Positions 11,530 through 22,693 of a DNA stretch of 64,000 nucleotides are shown piece by piece; position 1 is the stretch's first letter, and every line of letters begins with the position of its first letter. The DNA comes from Fonsecaea monophora. Its lineage: Eukaryota; Ascomycota; Eurotiomycetes; Chaetothyriales; Herpotrichiellaceae. The stretch lies in contig NW_019174023.1 in the NCBI RefSeq assembly GCF_001642475.1, forward strand, positions 59,700 through 123,699, read 5' to 3'. The notes beneath the pieces are model-generated. The model did no database searches. It was not told the origin of the DNA and saw only the letters and a program-made list of their open reading frames with translations. A program made the position numbers and the translations under genes.

Positions 11530-12935
11530 CTAGATCTTGTCGTCGAGGCGCGCGCCTTGGTCCGGCAGCTCTTGAACGGGCTTGTGAGCGCGGAGACACC
11601 AGAAGACGCAGTCCTCGAGGGGCAGGAGATTCTTCATAAAGTGGTTGTAGCGTAGGGCGAAGAAGCAGATCATGCCGCCCGCCACGGCGTCCAGGATGAA
11701 GTGGTTCGCGGTCGCGATGATGGCGATCAAGATTGAGAATGGATACAAAAAGCCGATGATCTCGCAGAGGAGCTTGGGCAGAGAAGGGATCCGGAGGACA
11801 ACGCCGGTGCGGTCGGACTTGACGAGTGGTACGGCGGGAGTGGAGATCCTATATCGTTTGGTCGTGGGAGCGAGGGGAAGGCGCATGACAGAGACGCCCA
11901 CCAGTAGCGAGTATCCAAAATGAAGTGAGGGCATTGCGGCTAGACATAGAATCTCAGCGTTCTTCCTGGATACTTACCACATGATGCACCTCCTACCTAG
12001 CTGGTTGGTCCATTTCCTCGTGTTGAAGACGCTGACAGCTCCGTCGCGTGCGTGCACCGTATCCACAAAGGCAAAGCTTCGCGCCAGCTCACCGGGCTCA
12101 CCAGGCAATTTCGAGTCTGGTAACAGACGGGGAGGCATGCATGGCCAAGTGCTGAAGACACAAAACGCAAAGAGGTTGCACAGCGCCAGCGCCCGACGCC
12201 GAGATTCGTAAAGTTCGGGACCGTTGGAGCTGACGGCATGATCAGACCAGTTTGAATTGACCGTAGATCGATTGCGCGTGATGGCAAAATAGTATAAGCC
12301 CACTAGGAAAGTGATCGTCGCAGGAAGATGGATAAAACTGTAGATCCGGTTGATCCACCACATCAACCCGGGATACTGGAGGAAAAACTTCTGGATGCTC
12401 AGTTCCCAGAATATGTGGAGCCGCTGTTCTAGTTGGATGACGGCCAGGGCATGATGACAAGCTATATCGACGGTCTGGTCGACGAATCTGACAGCCAACT
12501 GGCCCCGACCAAACTGGTAGACCTATAAAACGCATTAGTCGCCTGCGTAGTACCAGGGAGTGTCTTCGACTTAACGCCGTAAATGAGGCCCCAGTAAACG
12601 ACCTCGATTAAGAAAGGAAAGCGCAAAAGCACTCTGCTGAATATTCTGTCTCGGAAGACAGCCGTGTTCGGTGTCTGGATTGTCGTCTTTAACCCGAGTA
12701 AGGACAATTCTCTTGGACGCCACCGTTCAGCGTTGCGTATTGGCAGTGATGCGTCTCCGGTACGTGTCGAATCTAGAGCCTCGAGCCCCATCTCATGACC
12801 GACATCTTCGACGAGGACGATGTCAGACTCTCGAGTTGGTCGTGCAATAGGGGTGGTAAAGTCACGGTTGATCCATGCTCCAAGGAAAATGATAAGAGTC
12901 CCCCAGGATGGCTCGCCCAGGCCCAGGAATCCCAT
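11530..12935 (-). CDS. PAP2-superfamily integral membrane enzyme, Aur1-like
   Basis: Three exons (12576-12935, 11997-12522 and 11530-11939) encode 431 aa with consistent phases; the first intron uses an unusual GTTAAG donor. The start MGFLGLGEPSWGTLIIFLGAWINRDF is an N-terminal membrane segment like those of fungal homologues, which is why the ATG at 12935 was taken. Later come an HLEQRLHIFWE-like stretch (IQLEQRLHIFWE), the loop WPCMPPRLLPD, the PAP2 signature MPSLHFGYS and ANHFILDAVAGG with the second His and Asp. These match the Aur1-type inositol phosphotransferase branch of PAP2 enzymes, which move phosphoinositol onto a lipid in Golgi or ER membranes. It is probably a paralogue rather than canonical Aur1. 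Substrate is inferred only. Confidence 0.75.
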
Positions 12936-13930
12936 TATGTACCTGTGCAAGCTTCGCCGTGCCAGATAGAGTTGCGCACATTGACCGTCTTCGTCCAAAG
13001 GCCGGGAAAGTATGGGTCTGGCCTCTGAGTCGTTGCGATCGCCCACGTCCAAGACGGTTCGAAGAGACTCGTCAATGAGGTTTCCGGTAACTGCCCAATT
13101 CGTGTACGATTAATTAGCACCTCCAAGGGTATCCTCAGATCCCTGCTCTTGTTTGATTGGATAGGCTACCCAGGGGTTCGCTCCGCCAGCTATTGGCCAC
13201 CTGACCGCTGAAGAATTGTGAACGGCAATAAATGATGCAAAAGACAGGTAGGACAAAGGTGGTGAGCAGAAGGACAAGATCTGTGCGCAACCACCAAACA
13301 ACAAACAGAATCAATTTGACCGACTTAACGCAGGTGCTCGATAGGCGCCCCTCATGACGGAGGTGCCGGAAACACAGACACTTTTGAGTTTGTGAGAGTG
13401 GCCTCATCACTCTGGTACATTTGGACAAGCGAGGCTCCACGAGAAATGCAGATGGGCATCCTCGGGCACGCGACACAAGCCCAAAGGCGATAAGACTTTG
13501 TCCATGTCGACGGAATTGCAAGGCTCCGTATGGGCATGGAGCATCCGAGTAAGGCTCGACGATCCACACCACGTCATCTACATCCCAGGACGTCCGACTG
13601 GATGACAGCCGTGGAGCAATTGACAGCAGGGGGCCTCAAAGTCAGGAAGACGGGAATGTGGGATGTGCGGTATCCGAGATACGAAGGGATTGGTTGAGGA
13701 TGGGAGCAAAGGTTGGACAATGATCAGGTTGTGGTGGTGATGGAGGGGGAATTATGCATTCGTGGCACTGCATGATGCGCAGTTGGCCTATTGCCAGATG
13801 TGGCCTAGTGTCGTCAAGACGCCAAGACGCCAATCATCTCAGAAGCATCGACTCCGCAAACCTCGAACGCCTCTTTTCACGTCCCGATTGTGTCTCTCTC
13901 CTCATTCCACACCATCTCAGTAGCTGTCAA
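12936..13930. other. Divergent upstream region of the PAP2 and HET genes
   Basis: 995 bp. A 145-codon minus-strand open frame at 13135-13572 has no recognisable domain and no support as a gene. I see no other feature. Confidence 0.45.
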
Positions 13931-16056
13931 ATGACTTTGAGCGCGTTCCTCGAACTCTGTAGACACGAGCTTGCTGCAACTGCTTCCTCTCAAAACTGCC
14001 TCTGTTGCCACTTGCCAAAAGCTTCGTCGAGTCGCACCTGGGACTTGTCCTGCGCCATCGATCAACTCCGACTCGCTGCAGAAGACGGCTGCTCTCGATG
14101 CTCCCTCCTAGCCAAGTGCATTGCGTGCTACGACCCTAGTATTCTCGCTCGTGACGGTTCTTTAGACGGAACGTGGGATTTCTGGTTCGATTTGACATTG
14201 GACGGGGAAGGAGACCAGTCGGACGACAATCTTCAACTTGACATTTTCACCCCTGGCTGTGAGTACTGTTCCAGCTCCGAGAGTGGAACGTTCTCACGAG
14301 CTCTTGGCTGAGTAAATGCCGTGATGCTCGTTCCGAGAGACTAACGCACCAGGTATAACTAGCGGAACCTAGAAAACACCCAGGTTCAAACAAAACAAGA
14401 CATCTACTTCCAGGAGATACGTCCTCGGCTGCGAGCTTTGACACGATCAGGGCCTGGATGACAGACTGTCTAACCAACCATCCAAATTGTCCCAAACCCT
14501 ACGTCGGCAATAGTAGTCATGCCTCACGCCTCCCACGCCGACTATTGGAGGTCACGAACGGCAAAGTAGTGCTCCGTGAAGAAAGTGTGCACAAGAGACA
14601 CCCATACGCATGCCTGAGCCACTGTTGGGGCCCGTCCCCTCGGCGTCCGGAGAGTACTATTCTCAAAGCAAAACGGACTACGATAGAACAATTCAAGGTG
14701 GAAGTGCCGTGGGCAGAACTCACTAAAACGTTTCAAGATGCCATAGACATCTGTCGCCGGCTACACATTGATTTTTTATGGATTGATTCCCTCTGCATTC
14801 TTCAAGACAGCAGTGATGATTGGTCTCTGAACGCCACAGAGGTCGGTTCCATCTACGAAAACGCTCTGATCACCATTGCTGCTTCGAAATCCAAGGAAGG
14901 CTGCCAAGGTTGCTACAGTCGCACTGATGCCCGTCACCTTGCGCGTTTGGTTGATGGGAGCAAAGATGTCTATGTACGCTTGAAACCCCCAAGCTACCCA
15001 GTGCACGATTTCCACCTGGATCTGGACAACTTCCCCCTGCTAGACCGTGCCTGGGTTTATCAGGAGATGCACTTGTCAGTTCGCGTGCTGCACTTTTGCT
15101 CTCAAGAAATCATGTGGTCGTGCCGATGTATGAGAAGAAGTGAAAGCGGCGTCAGTGATGACGATGCGACAGACCAAGTCGAGTTTTTGTCGGATTTGCA
15201 CGGCTGGGATCCTTCGTGGAAGACTCTGGGCAAAATAGGACAGGAAGACCCGAGAGCATTGTGGTATCGCACCGTGGAAGAGTATACCCGTCTCCATATT
15301 TCCTATCCAAGTGACATCTTCCCAGCGCTGGCTGCCTTGACCCAAAGAATGTACAGGTTAAGACCTCATGATGCGTTTCTAGCAGGACTCTGGAAATCTA
15401 CTCTCCTCCTTGATCTAATGTGGCGGACTCCAGTGGGGCCACAGTCGGCAAGACCAGCCATTTGGAGAGCTCCGAGTTGGTCGTGGGCGTCTGTCCAAGT
15501 CCAGGTAGCCTGGGATCTGAGGATAGGGTCGATTTTTGGAGTGGTGGAACTATTGGGCATCCACTGTGATACCAAAGGCCCGCCGGAGCTGGGAAATTTC
15601 TCCTCGAGTCAGGACGAGGTTCGAATTACCCTTCGTGCCCCTGTCCTCAAAGCTACCTGGAAAATGCCATGGATTCGGAGTCGGTGGCCAGAACTCGTAA
15701 AGACTGCAGAGATGAAAGATGGTAAGATGGATGTGAATCGGTACTATCCGGACTACGACTACGACTTGCCAGGAGAGCACCATGTACCATGGGATTCAGA
15801 GGTCTTTGTCGTGCCGATTGCGACATCGACCTTGATTCCTGATGGAGACAACAGAGATGGACCCGAAAACAACCTGCATCTAGCGCTGGTCTTGCGAGCA
15901 AGAGAAAAACACAGCGTTTATGAACGGATCGGCTACGTCGAAATCGTCGAAGATCATGTCATTGTGGATTGGAGCCGTGAAGGATTCCAGTCTCGGTTTG
16001 GCCGAGTGGATGCTATATTGAGAGCGATGCCACGGCAGGAAATTACCATTGTCTGA
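13931..16056 (+). CDS. Heterokaryon incompatibility (HET) domain protein
   Basis: Two exons (13931-14258 and 14384-16056) encode 666 aa; the 125-bp intron is the only donor/acceptor pair tried that keeps both phase and an open frame. The N-terminal 110 residues hold a Cys-rich segment (CLCCHLPK, DGCSRCSLLAKC). The HET domain starts near residue 184 with YACLSHCWG and continues through TFQDAIDICRRLHIDFLWIDSLCI and IYENALITIAAS. The rest is the variable C-terminal half with RAPSWSWASVQ and a closing ERIGYVEIV block. HET proteins trigger cell death when genetically different hyphae fuse, usually with a partner. No NACHT or repeat domain is attached. Which allele or partner it senses cannot be told. 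Confidence 0.88.
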
Positions 16057-16404
16057 GGCGGCAATATCCCTTTGTCATGGGCTATTGACTGACTAGAAGT
16101 GCAAACTGTCGATGTGGCTAAAGGGTGCACTCATACTCCGTACTTGATGCGTGCTGAGCGGTTGTTATACAGTATGCGCTCTGATCCATTTTCTTGATGC
16201 TCCAAGTACCGAGTAGATGTGAGGTACTTGAACTTGTAGAGCCACGATGATTGGTTTGTCGACTTCTGTGCACGCTGATTGGTGCAATGCCTGATTTGTT
16301 GATGTTCTCGTCCCCATGGGAATTTGTTCCACCCCTTTCTTTGAACTCAAAAAAAGGTCCCATCTCTTCCCACCAAAAACATCCCCTTCTCTCTCCTTGC
16401 TTCG
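16057..16404. other. Intergenic region between the HET gene and ERG8
   Basis: 348 bp, holding the promoter and leader of the phosphomevalonate kinase gene; no gene or clear motif. Confidence 0.4.
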
Positions 16405-17829
16405 ATGTCCCTCCCTGCAGTGGCTGTCTCTGCACCGGGCAAGGTCCTCTTCGCCGGCGGATTCCTGGTGCTGGACCGCCACCACACGGGCCTTGTGTTT
16501 GGTCTCAACGCGCGGATCCACGTTGTCGTGCAGCCATGGGGGGACGGGGATCGTGTCTCTGTCCCTGTGTCTGGGGCTGACACGCCGAACGGACCACATG
16601 TCCTGGTCCAGTCGCCGCAGTTCGTTGATGCCAGGTGGCTGTACCGACTCGACTGCACGGACGGGACGGTCAAGGTCGAGCAAGTCCGGAATCGCGAGGG
16701 GTCCGAGTTCACCGCCAGTCCGAACAGGTTCGTCGAGACGACGCTGAGATACGGGCTCACATATCTCTCGCACGTTGCTGGATTGCAGCATCTCTCAAAG
16801 AGTGTCAAAGTCACGATATTGGCCGACGACGATTACTATTCACAACCACAGTCACAGTCCCAGTCTTCCGAGTCGGTATCGGCCAAGTCGGCGAGGTTTA
16901 CAAGCTTTGGGGTCAAGTTGAGCGAAGCACACAAGACTGGGTTGGGATCTTCAGCGGCATTGGTCACGGCGTTCGTTTCTGCACTTCTCTCGTTCTACTT
17001 GAAACATGATTCTGCGAGCGCACAACCTCAGCTGAATCACCAAACTATCCACAATCTGGCCCAGGCGGCACACTGCGCAGCTCAAGGGAAAGTTGGCTCA
17101 GGCTTCGACGTCGCCGCAGCGGTTTACGGGTCTTGCCTTTATCGCAGGTTCACGCCTTCGATTCTGGAGAATGTGGGCGAACCCACAAGTGCAGGTTTCG
17201 GCGAGAGGCTACATCGCTGCGTGGACGACTTGAACTTGGACGCGAAATGGGACGCCGAGATTGCGAGCCGTGCCGTGCAGATTCCAGAGAGCCTCTCCCT
17301 CGTCATGTGTGACGTGGATTGCGGATCGGAGACACCGGGCATGGTCAAGAAGATCTTGCAGTGGCGCAAAGAGAATCTCGACGAGGCGACGCTACTGTGG
17401 AATGCGCTACAGCAGGGTCAAGAGGAACTGTGTCAAGAACTAAGGCGGCTGGTCGAGGTTCAAGGGATTGAGGATGGGTTTACAGCACTGGGGGACATTA
17501 TTCTCACCATTCGAAGCCTTGTGAGGGAGATGTCGATCAAGTCCGGAGTGCCGGTAGAGCCCCCAGTTATCACAGAGCTATTGGATTTCTGCACCAGCCT
17601 CCCTGGAGTGGTGGGAGGAGTTGCCCCGGGCGCAGGCGGATACGATGCCGTCTCCCTGATAGTGAAGAACGACGGCGAAACCGTCAAGACACTGCAAGCC
17701 AAACTGGAAGGATGGAAGAGTCAGGATGCGAGTGGAGCGACAATCGGGCATGTCAGGTTATTGGGCGTCAAGCAGGACAATGAGGGTGTCCGAGTCGAGG
17801 ACCCCGGACAGTATGAGGTGTGGTTATAG
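16405..17829 (+). CDS. ERG8: Phosphomevalonate kinase
   Basis: A single exon encodes 474 aa. GHMP-kinase layout: N-terminal SAPGKVLFAGGFLVL, the ATP loop KTGLGSSAALVTAF (residues about 177-190), GKVGSGFDVAAAVYGS, and a C-terminal PGAGGYDAVSLIV. The enzyme phosphorylates mevalonate-5-phosphate to the diphosphate in the mevalonate pathway that feeds sterols and prenyl groups; it acts in cytosol or peroxisome. A short Gln/Ser-rich insert (about 148-160, QPQSQSQSS) precedes the ATP loop and looks like a local repeat expansion. Length is normal for the family (about 450-480 aa). There is no intron, unlike most neighbours. Confidence 0.92.
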   Translation: MSLPAVAVSAPGKVLFAGGFLVLDRHHTGLVFGLNARIHVVVQPWGDGDRVSVPVSGADTPNGPHVLVQSPQFVDARWLYRLDCTDGTVKVEQVRNREGSEFTASPNRFVETTLRYGLTYLSHVAGLQHLSKSVKVTILADDDYYSQPQSQSQSSESVSAKSARFTSFGVKLSEAHKTGLGSSAALVTAFVSALLSFYLKHDSASAQPQLNHQTIHNLAQAAHCAAQGKVGSGFDVAAAVYGSCLYRRFTPSILENVGEPTSAGFGERLHRCVDDLNLDAKWDAEIASRAVQIPESLSLVMCDVDCGSETPGMVKKILQWRKENLDEATLLWNALQQGQEELCQELRRLVEVQGIEDGFTALGDIILTIRSLVREMSIKSGVPVEPPVITELLDFCTSLPGVVGGVAPGAGGYDAVSLIVKNDGETVKTLQAKLEGWKSQDASGATIGHVRLLGVKQDNEGVRVEDPGQYEVWL

Positions 17830-18945
17830 AAGCTGTTGTAACCAGACCTTATTGAGTAATGTCGTCATCCTGCATCGTACCACAGCGTTGCTCTTGGGGA
17901 GATAGGAACAGGAACAAGAGGAGACAGGAACCAAAGGCAAAAAGAGGACGAAGTGGGTGGTCTGATACACGTGTGAGAGGAAAGTGTCCGGTCGGAAGTT
18001 TGAGGCTGTAATTGTGGATGATGATTGTGAGTGGTGAACCACCGGATCAGCATGGAGAGGCGGACGCCGGTTAGAGACTGCCAGGTGCCAGGAGGGGCAT
18101 TCGGGGCACCCGGTTAGAGAGTTTAAGCCTAAAAGTTTCTCAGGTGCTTATAAGGGAGATCTAACTGAATTACTAGGCACCTAGGACCTACTAGGTAATT
18201 AGATGCTAACTCCTATAACTGCAGGGGCGCGCCTACTCACCGAGTCACCTACTCTAATCGTAGTAGCACCTGGCCATGCCTCCAAGGACACTACGGGCAT
18301 CCAATAGGCATCCCAACGAGAACTGGCCTCCCCCGGAATAACCCACTAGCACACGCTCTTCTGCCCTCTTCCCTCTCTTCCGTTTTCCATCCGCCCTTCA
18401 CCATTCGCTGCGCCCTCTGTTGACTGCTTTACCCGTTGCCAAACAAGCACACGGTGCTGGAGATATTCTTTCCTTACCAGGTCTGTTTGTTGGAGGCCCA
18501 TCAAACCATCCATGTAATAACCCGAGCCCATTGTGTCTCAGTTTCAGCACATCTCCGGGGTCGTCCGTTCCAGATTCGAAGTCCGAGGCTGCGTGCTCCG
18601 TGCTCCGTGGCGGTTTGTTGGTCTGGGCTCCTCGAACGTTACTCTTGCGACACCCACTGCGGCAAAGGCACAGGACAGGCACAGGCACGGGCTCAAGCCG
18701 GACTCCCACGCTCCCTCCTACTCCTCCACCCTCTCCTCAGCTCGCATCAATTCGATCCCCCAGTCAGGACTATCCGTGACCCTGCTTTTGCTCCAGAAAC
18801 TTGGCATGGTTTTCCCGTTCTAGTCACTCGCTTGACTTGGATGCATTGAACTACTTTCCTCATAACACCACCTATCACTTTTGATCAGTCCTCTACTGGC
18901 GTATCTGTTGGGTCTTGCCAATCTGTTTGCGCCTCAGATGAGGTG
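17830..18945. other. Long upstream region of the ubiquitin-fold gene
   Basis: 1.1 kb without a supported gene. Around 18165-18205 there is an AT-rich stretch with an imperfect inverted repeat (AATTACTAGG, CCTACTAGGTAATT). The last 600 bp are pyrimidine-rich and look like promoter plus a long 5' leader; short frames there are not convincing genes. Confidence 0.4.
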
Positions 18946-19895
18946 ATGATCGTGACCTCCGACAACATCGCCGCCAACCACTCGAGCGCAACCGTCCAGG
19001 CCTCTAGTGTGCCAGCCCCAGGTAGTCCTCGGCTGCAACAGCAATCTCGTGCGCAGCAACAAGACCTCTCTCCAACCACACCCGTCGACATGTCCAACGT
19101 CTCTTCGGATCCGGCTGCCTCTGCCGATGCTCATGCTCCCTCATCATCTCCAGAGACCACGTCCTCGCCTACCAACGAGCCTCAATTGCCACCCTCACTC
19201 GGTCCGCAGAGAACCGACACAAACACCGCAATGGTCCAGTCGATGAATCCTCCTTCCCCATCCGCTGCAGTCGCCGAACAAAAAATATCAAGACAGTTTT
19301 CTACCGCCATTGGCCCTTCCTCAGACGAGCCGTTGCCTACAGTTCCCGCCAAAGACGAAGCACCAGCAACAACTGCCGCAGGGCCAACTCTGACGGTGAC
19401 ACTACTCCTCACCTCGGGAGCACGACATCCTTTCAAGCTAGACAATAAATATTTCGCGAAGCGCAACGTCGAGGTACCAGAGAATGATCCATTCAACCTC
19501 AGTGTCTACAAACTGAAGGAATTGATTCTGCGCGAATGGCGGGAAGAGTGGGAAGCAAAACCGTCCAGTCCGACCTCCATTCGGCTGATAAGCATGGGCA
19601 AGCTGTTGGATGATAAAGCATCCCTCAAAGGTGAGTGCACACCCCAGAAAACAGATGGGGCTATAGCATTCCGCGATCGGCTCTGTTGTATCTACACTTT
19701 GTGACTGACTTGATGCCTCCTCGGGTGTGGACAATAGATTACAAGTTCTCAGTTGACGCACCGAATGTGTTGCACATGACGATCAAGCCGCAAGACTACG
19801 TCGAAGAAGAAGACACCAAGGGCGGCAAATCCACCTATTCCACCCACCGCGAGGGTGAGACCAGAAGTCCTGGCTGTCGTTGCATCGTAATGTGA
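18946..19895 (+). CDS. Membrane-anchored ubiquitin-fold protein (UBL3/MUB-like) with CaaX box
   Basis: Two exons (18946-19630 and 19738-19895) encode 280 aa. Residues about 1-145 are a Ser/Thr/Pro/Ala-rich disordered leader. A ubiquitin-like fold follows (LTVTLLLTSGARHPFKLDNKY, then VYKLKELILREWREEWE, SIRLISMGKLLDD, and across the intron DYKFSVDAPNVLHMTIKP). The last residues are GCRCIVM: a CaaX prenylation box (CIVM) with another Cys two residues upstream that could be palmitoylated. UBL3/MUB proteins attach to membranes by prenylation and affect protein sorting and ubiquitin E2 placement. The exposed Cys-rich tail replaces the diglycine of conjugating ubiquitins. Fold and tail are clear; the role in fungi is inferred. 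Confidence 0.82.
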
Positions 19896-21410
19896 TGTCT
19901 GTGCCTCACTTCGTCACACACGCTATGGCCCAAAAGCCATATGAAGAGGCTATGTTTATAAAAATATGAATTGGTTAAGTACAGGCTAAGGGAGAGCGCG
20001 CTTGACGTACGGCCAATCTGTGGTGAAAAGGACATTTTGGTCCCTTTTGAGTTTCTGATCAGGGAGGATCTACGCGCCCATCCAACATCAATGGTGGCTC
20101 CTTCAGCTTCTCTAAACTTCTTGTGGAAGACATCTTTTTCTTGTCCCGAATTCATGGCGTGGCGTTGGTGGGACAGACGGATTTTTCGCATGTTTTTCTT
20201 TACGCTGGGACTGTACAAGGACTGAGATACGGGTCCTTATTTCGTCCAGCATTTTGTCTGCACCTGCGCGCAGATGCGTGTTTGAAATTACTTGAGACCA
20301 AAGACGCCAGTGATATGGATTGAGGAGCAGGAGTGGAGATGGAGAAGCCAACGAGACACTGGGGTGGAAGGTCAGATTGCTCTTGCACAGAGCGATCGAA
20401 GGCATCAGAGATGGGGTTGCATCGCGGCATGACAGTCGTCACTTTGCTGTATATAGAAGGGGCACGAACGGCTGTTTGGGGCACTGGGTGTGATGCATCA
20501 AATGTATGGCAGCCGGGAATTGATGGACGAGACTCTGGCCGGGGGACAAGGGCGGGCAGGAAGGATCTTGCAGCATTGCAACGGAGTACATATTGCGCCT
20601 GGCACGAGGAATACACTTCTTTTCTGCGTCTCTATTTTATCTTGGGTTGAGTTTGAGTTGAAGTTGAAGTGTGAGACCCTCGCTCGTGTGTAGGTACTAG
20701 GTCCGGAGTGGCGGTACTGTATGTCACAGAGCTTCTTACTCAGTCACTCACTCATGTTCCCATCTTGTGGACAAGGCCGGGGACTTGGACTGCAATATCT
20801 CATCGTGTTGGATATTTACAATAGTACCTATGGATAGCTGCTGGATAGCTGGAAAGCTGGATAGCTGGAAAGACAGGATAAACGGTGTCACTCAACATAT
20901 TCTCTGAATGAATCCCAGACAGAGAGACAGATAGACAGGTCTGATGAGGAACTGACGAGGAAGAAGAGGAATATTTAAAGTATGGTACGGTATGGTTATG
21001 CAGAGGGACTACCTTTCTGTCTGGTACTCCTTCCTATTTGTCTTTTTTCTCGTTCTTGTTTCTTTCTTCTTCTGATTCTCTTTGCCTGCCTGCTCAGTCC
21101 AGAGATATCACTAGTCCTCCATGCCAGTAGTGCCAGACGCCGGACTCCGCGAATCTACATACATACAGTAATATCGACTGGTCTTGCGAGAGGGTGGAGA
21201 GGGGTGGATGGGTGGATGGTGATGCCTGCGGTTGGCAGGGAGTATGGAGCGCATTGGTCTCAGTTAGCCAGGCTCAGACAGTGTCGAAGGCCGGACGTGA
21301 ACCACCAGCTCTGCTCCATGGGTCGCCATTATTTCTTGTTCTTCTTCCTCTTCTTGTTCTTGTCCTCGAGTCGTAAGACCAGATTAGACGGCACTTGACC
21401 GAGGTCAAGA
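19896..21410. other. 1.5-kb intergenic region with a short tandem repeat
   Basis: Lies between convergent genes. Frames here (for example 20982-21398) are low-complexity and lack domain signals. The sequence includes GGATAGCT tandem units at 20832-20871 and several AG/TG-rich stretches. Confidence 0.45.
20832..20871. repeat. Degenerate GGATAGCTGG tandem repeat
   Basis: Three GGATAGCT units, the last two separated by GGAAA-type spacers, in about 40 bp; read directly from the sequence. Confidence 0.7.
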
Positions 21411-22055
21411 TCACCACTTGCCCATGCCGACCTTGCGCTCCATCTCCTCCATCCACCCAGTCCCTTGCCCGTCGCCTCCCTGGAAAGCTAACCTCATCCC
21501 GTCCTGCCCGGCGTACACATCCTCCCAGGTAATCTCCGCGTCCCGCCCCGTCAAGATCTCTTCGTGAACGGCCGCCGGTCTGCCCAGCACGGACGGCCGA
21601 AACGAGTCGGCGTCCCGCACCAGCTTCAACTCCATGCCCCGGCGCAGAGGCTCCGCGATGCCAAAGTTCCGGCGCAGGATCTGCAGCCGCGTCGCCTCCT
21701 GTGTCGCTTGCCAGTTCGCCAGGCGGGATTCCAGAGGGTGCGCCGTCGTCACGGTCTGCGTGCTCGCCGTCGACTGGGGGTACAACGAGGCGCGGAGGGT
21801 GTCGTGCAGACCGGGGGCCGAGGGAGCGCCGCGGTCAAGGTCATCTTTGGATTTGGTGCTCGTCGTGGCAGAGAGTTTTGAGGCGGTCGTGTTCGAGGTG
21901 CTGGTCGGGTGCGCTGCTGGGGGTGCGACACGGAGAGACTGCAAGGAAGAGCACGGGTGTCAGTATATGTTTCTTGTAAAATGATATATTCCTCAGTGAT
22001 CTCTAGATCATATGGTACGTGGTACTTCTACCCCCAGAAAGGTGAAACTCACCAT
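21411..22055 (-). CDS. UMP1: Proteasome maturation factor Ump1
   Basis: Two exons encode 176 aa. Exon 1 is only the start codon (22053-22055), followed by a GTGAGT donor; exon 2 (21411-21938) continues with SLRVAPPAAHPTS after a 114-bp intron. The conserved core is LQILRRNFGIAEPLRRGMELK, then PAAVHEEILTGRDAEITWEDVY and the C-terminal MERKVGMGKW. Ump1 is the chaperone that guides assembly of 20S proteasome half-particles and is the first substrate of the finished particle. Without the one-codon exon the frame would have no ATG before the conserved start, which is why this structure was chosen. The N-terminal third is Ser/Thr-rich. Confidence 0.88.
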
Positions 22056-22693
22056 GATGGGTGGTGCGGAATGTCAAGGTAGGTAGATGCAGGTTGAGGG
22101 TAGGTAAAAGGTCGGTGATTTGCTCGAGTGGCAGGTCCTGATGAATGGATTCTGAGGTGTTGATAACGAGGTAGAGGTTGAGTGAAATGTGGAGATGATC
22201 AGATAGCTTTGATTTTTCTTCCCGAGCAGAGAGGAGGAGATGCTTATGTTGTGTCTGTAGAAAGAAGCCTCATTGAAGTGAAGGGTTGCGCAGGCATGCA
22301 CTGGATGTCGCGTTCTTGATACTGCACTAGACCACTTATGCTCCGAAGTACAGAATTGTACGTTGGAGTTTAGCGGCGAGAGCGCCACTTATCAAATTGA
22401 TCATCAACAGCCTCATTTCATCGTTCTGTGACATAGAATCAGAATCCATCTGCGAACAACCCTAATCAAAAACGCGTAGTTAATCGCTTCGCTGGCGTCT
22501 TGAGGAGTGCCCAAAGGGTTTACGCCTCACAGTCTATTTTACTAGAGTGGGTACGCTCAAACGCAGCACTCGCTCGAAAGCCGACGGCGGCATTGAAGAC
22601 GACGAGCGCAATCGATAGCGCTCTCTCGCGGCAAAAGTCTACACCTGCAGCTGAAGAAGACGATCGAGGTTATTCTACATCCACTCAGTTGCC
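22056..22693. other. Divergent upstream region of UMP1 and the first unknown paralogue
   Basis: 638 bp between opposed start codons. A plus-strand frame from 22500 overlaps the next gene but shows no domain. No regulatory motif was identified with confidence. Confidence 0.4.

Noticed and set aside
13135..13572. 145-codon minus-strand frame upstream of the PAP2 gene
   Set aside because: No domain, no supporting homology by eye, and composition looks random.
20982..21398. 138-codon plus-strand frame with hydrophobic start
   Set aside because: Low-complexity Leu/Phe/Ser sequence from TTC/CTT runs; no signal of real coding.
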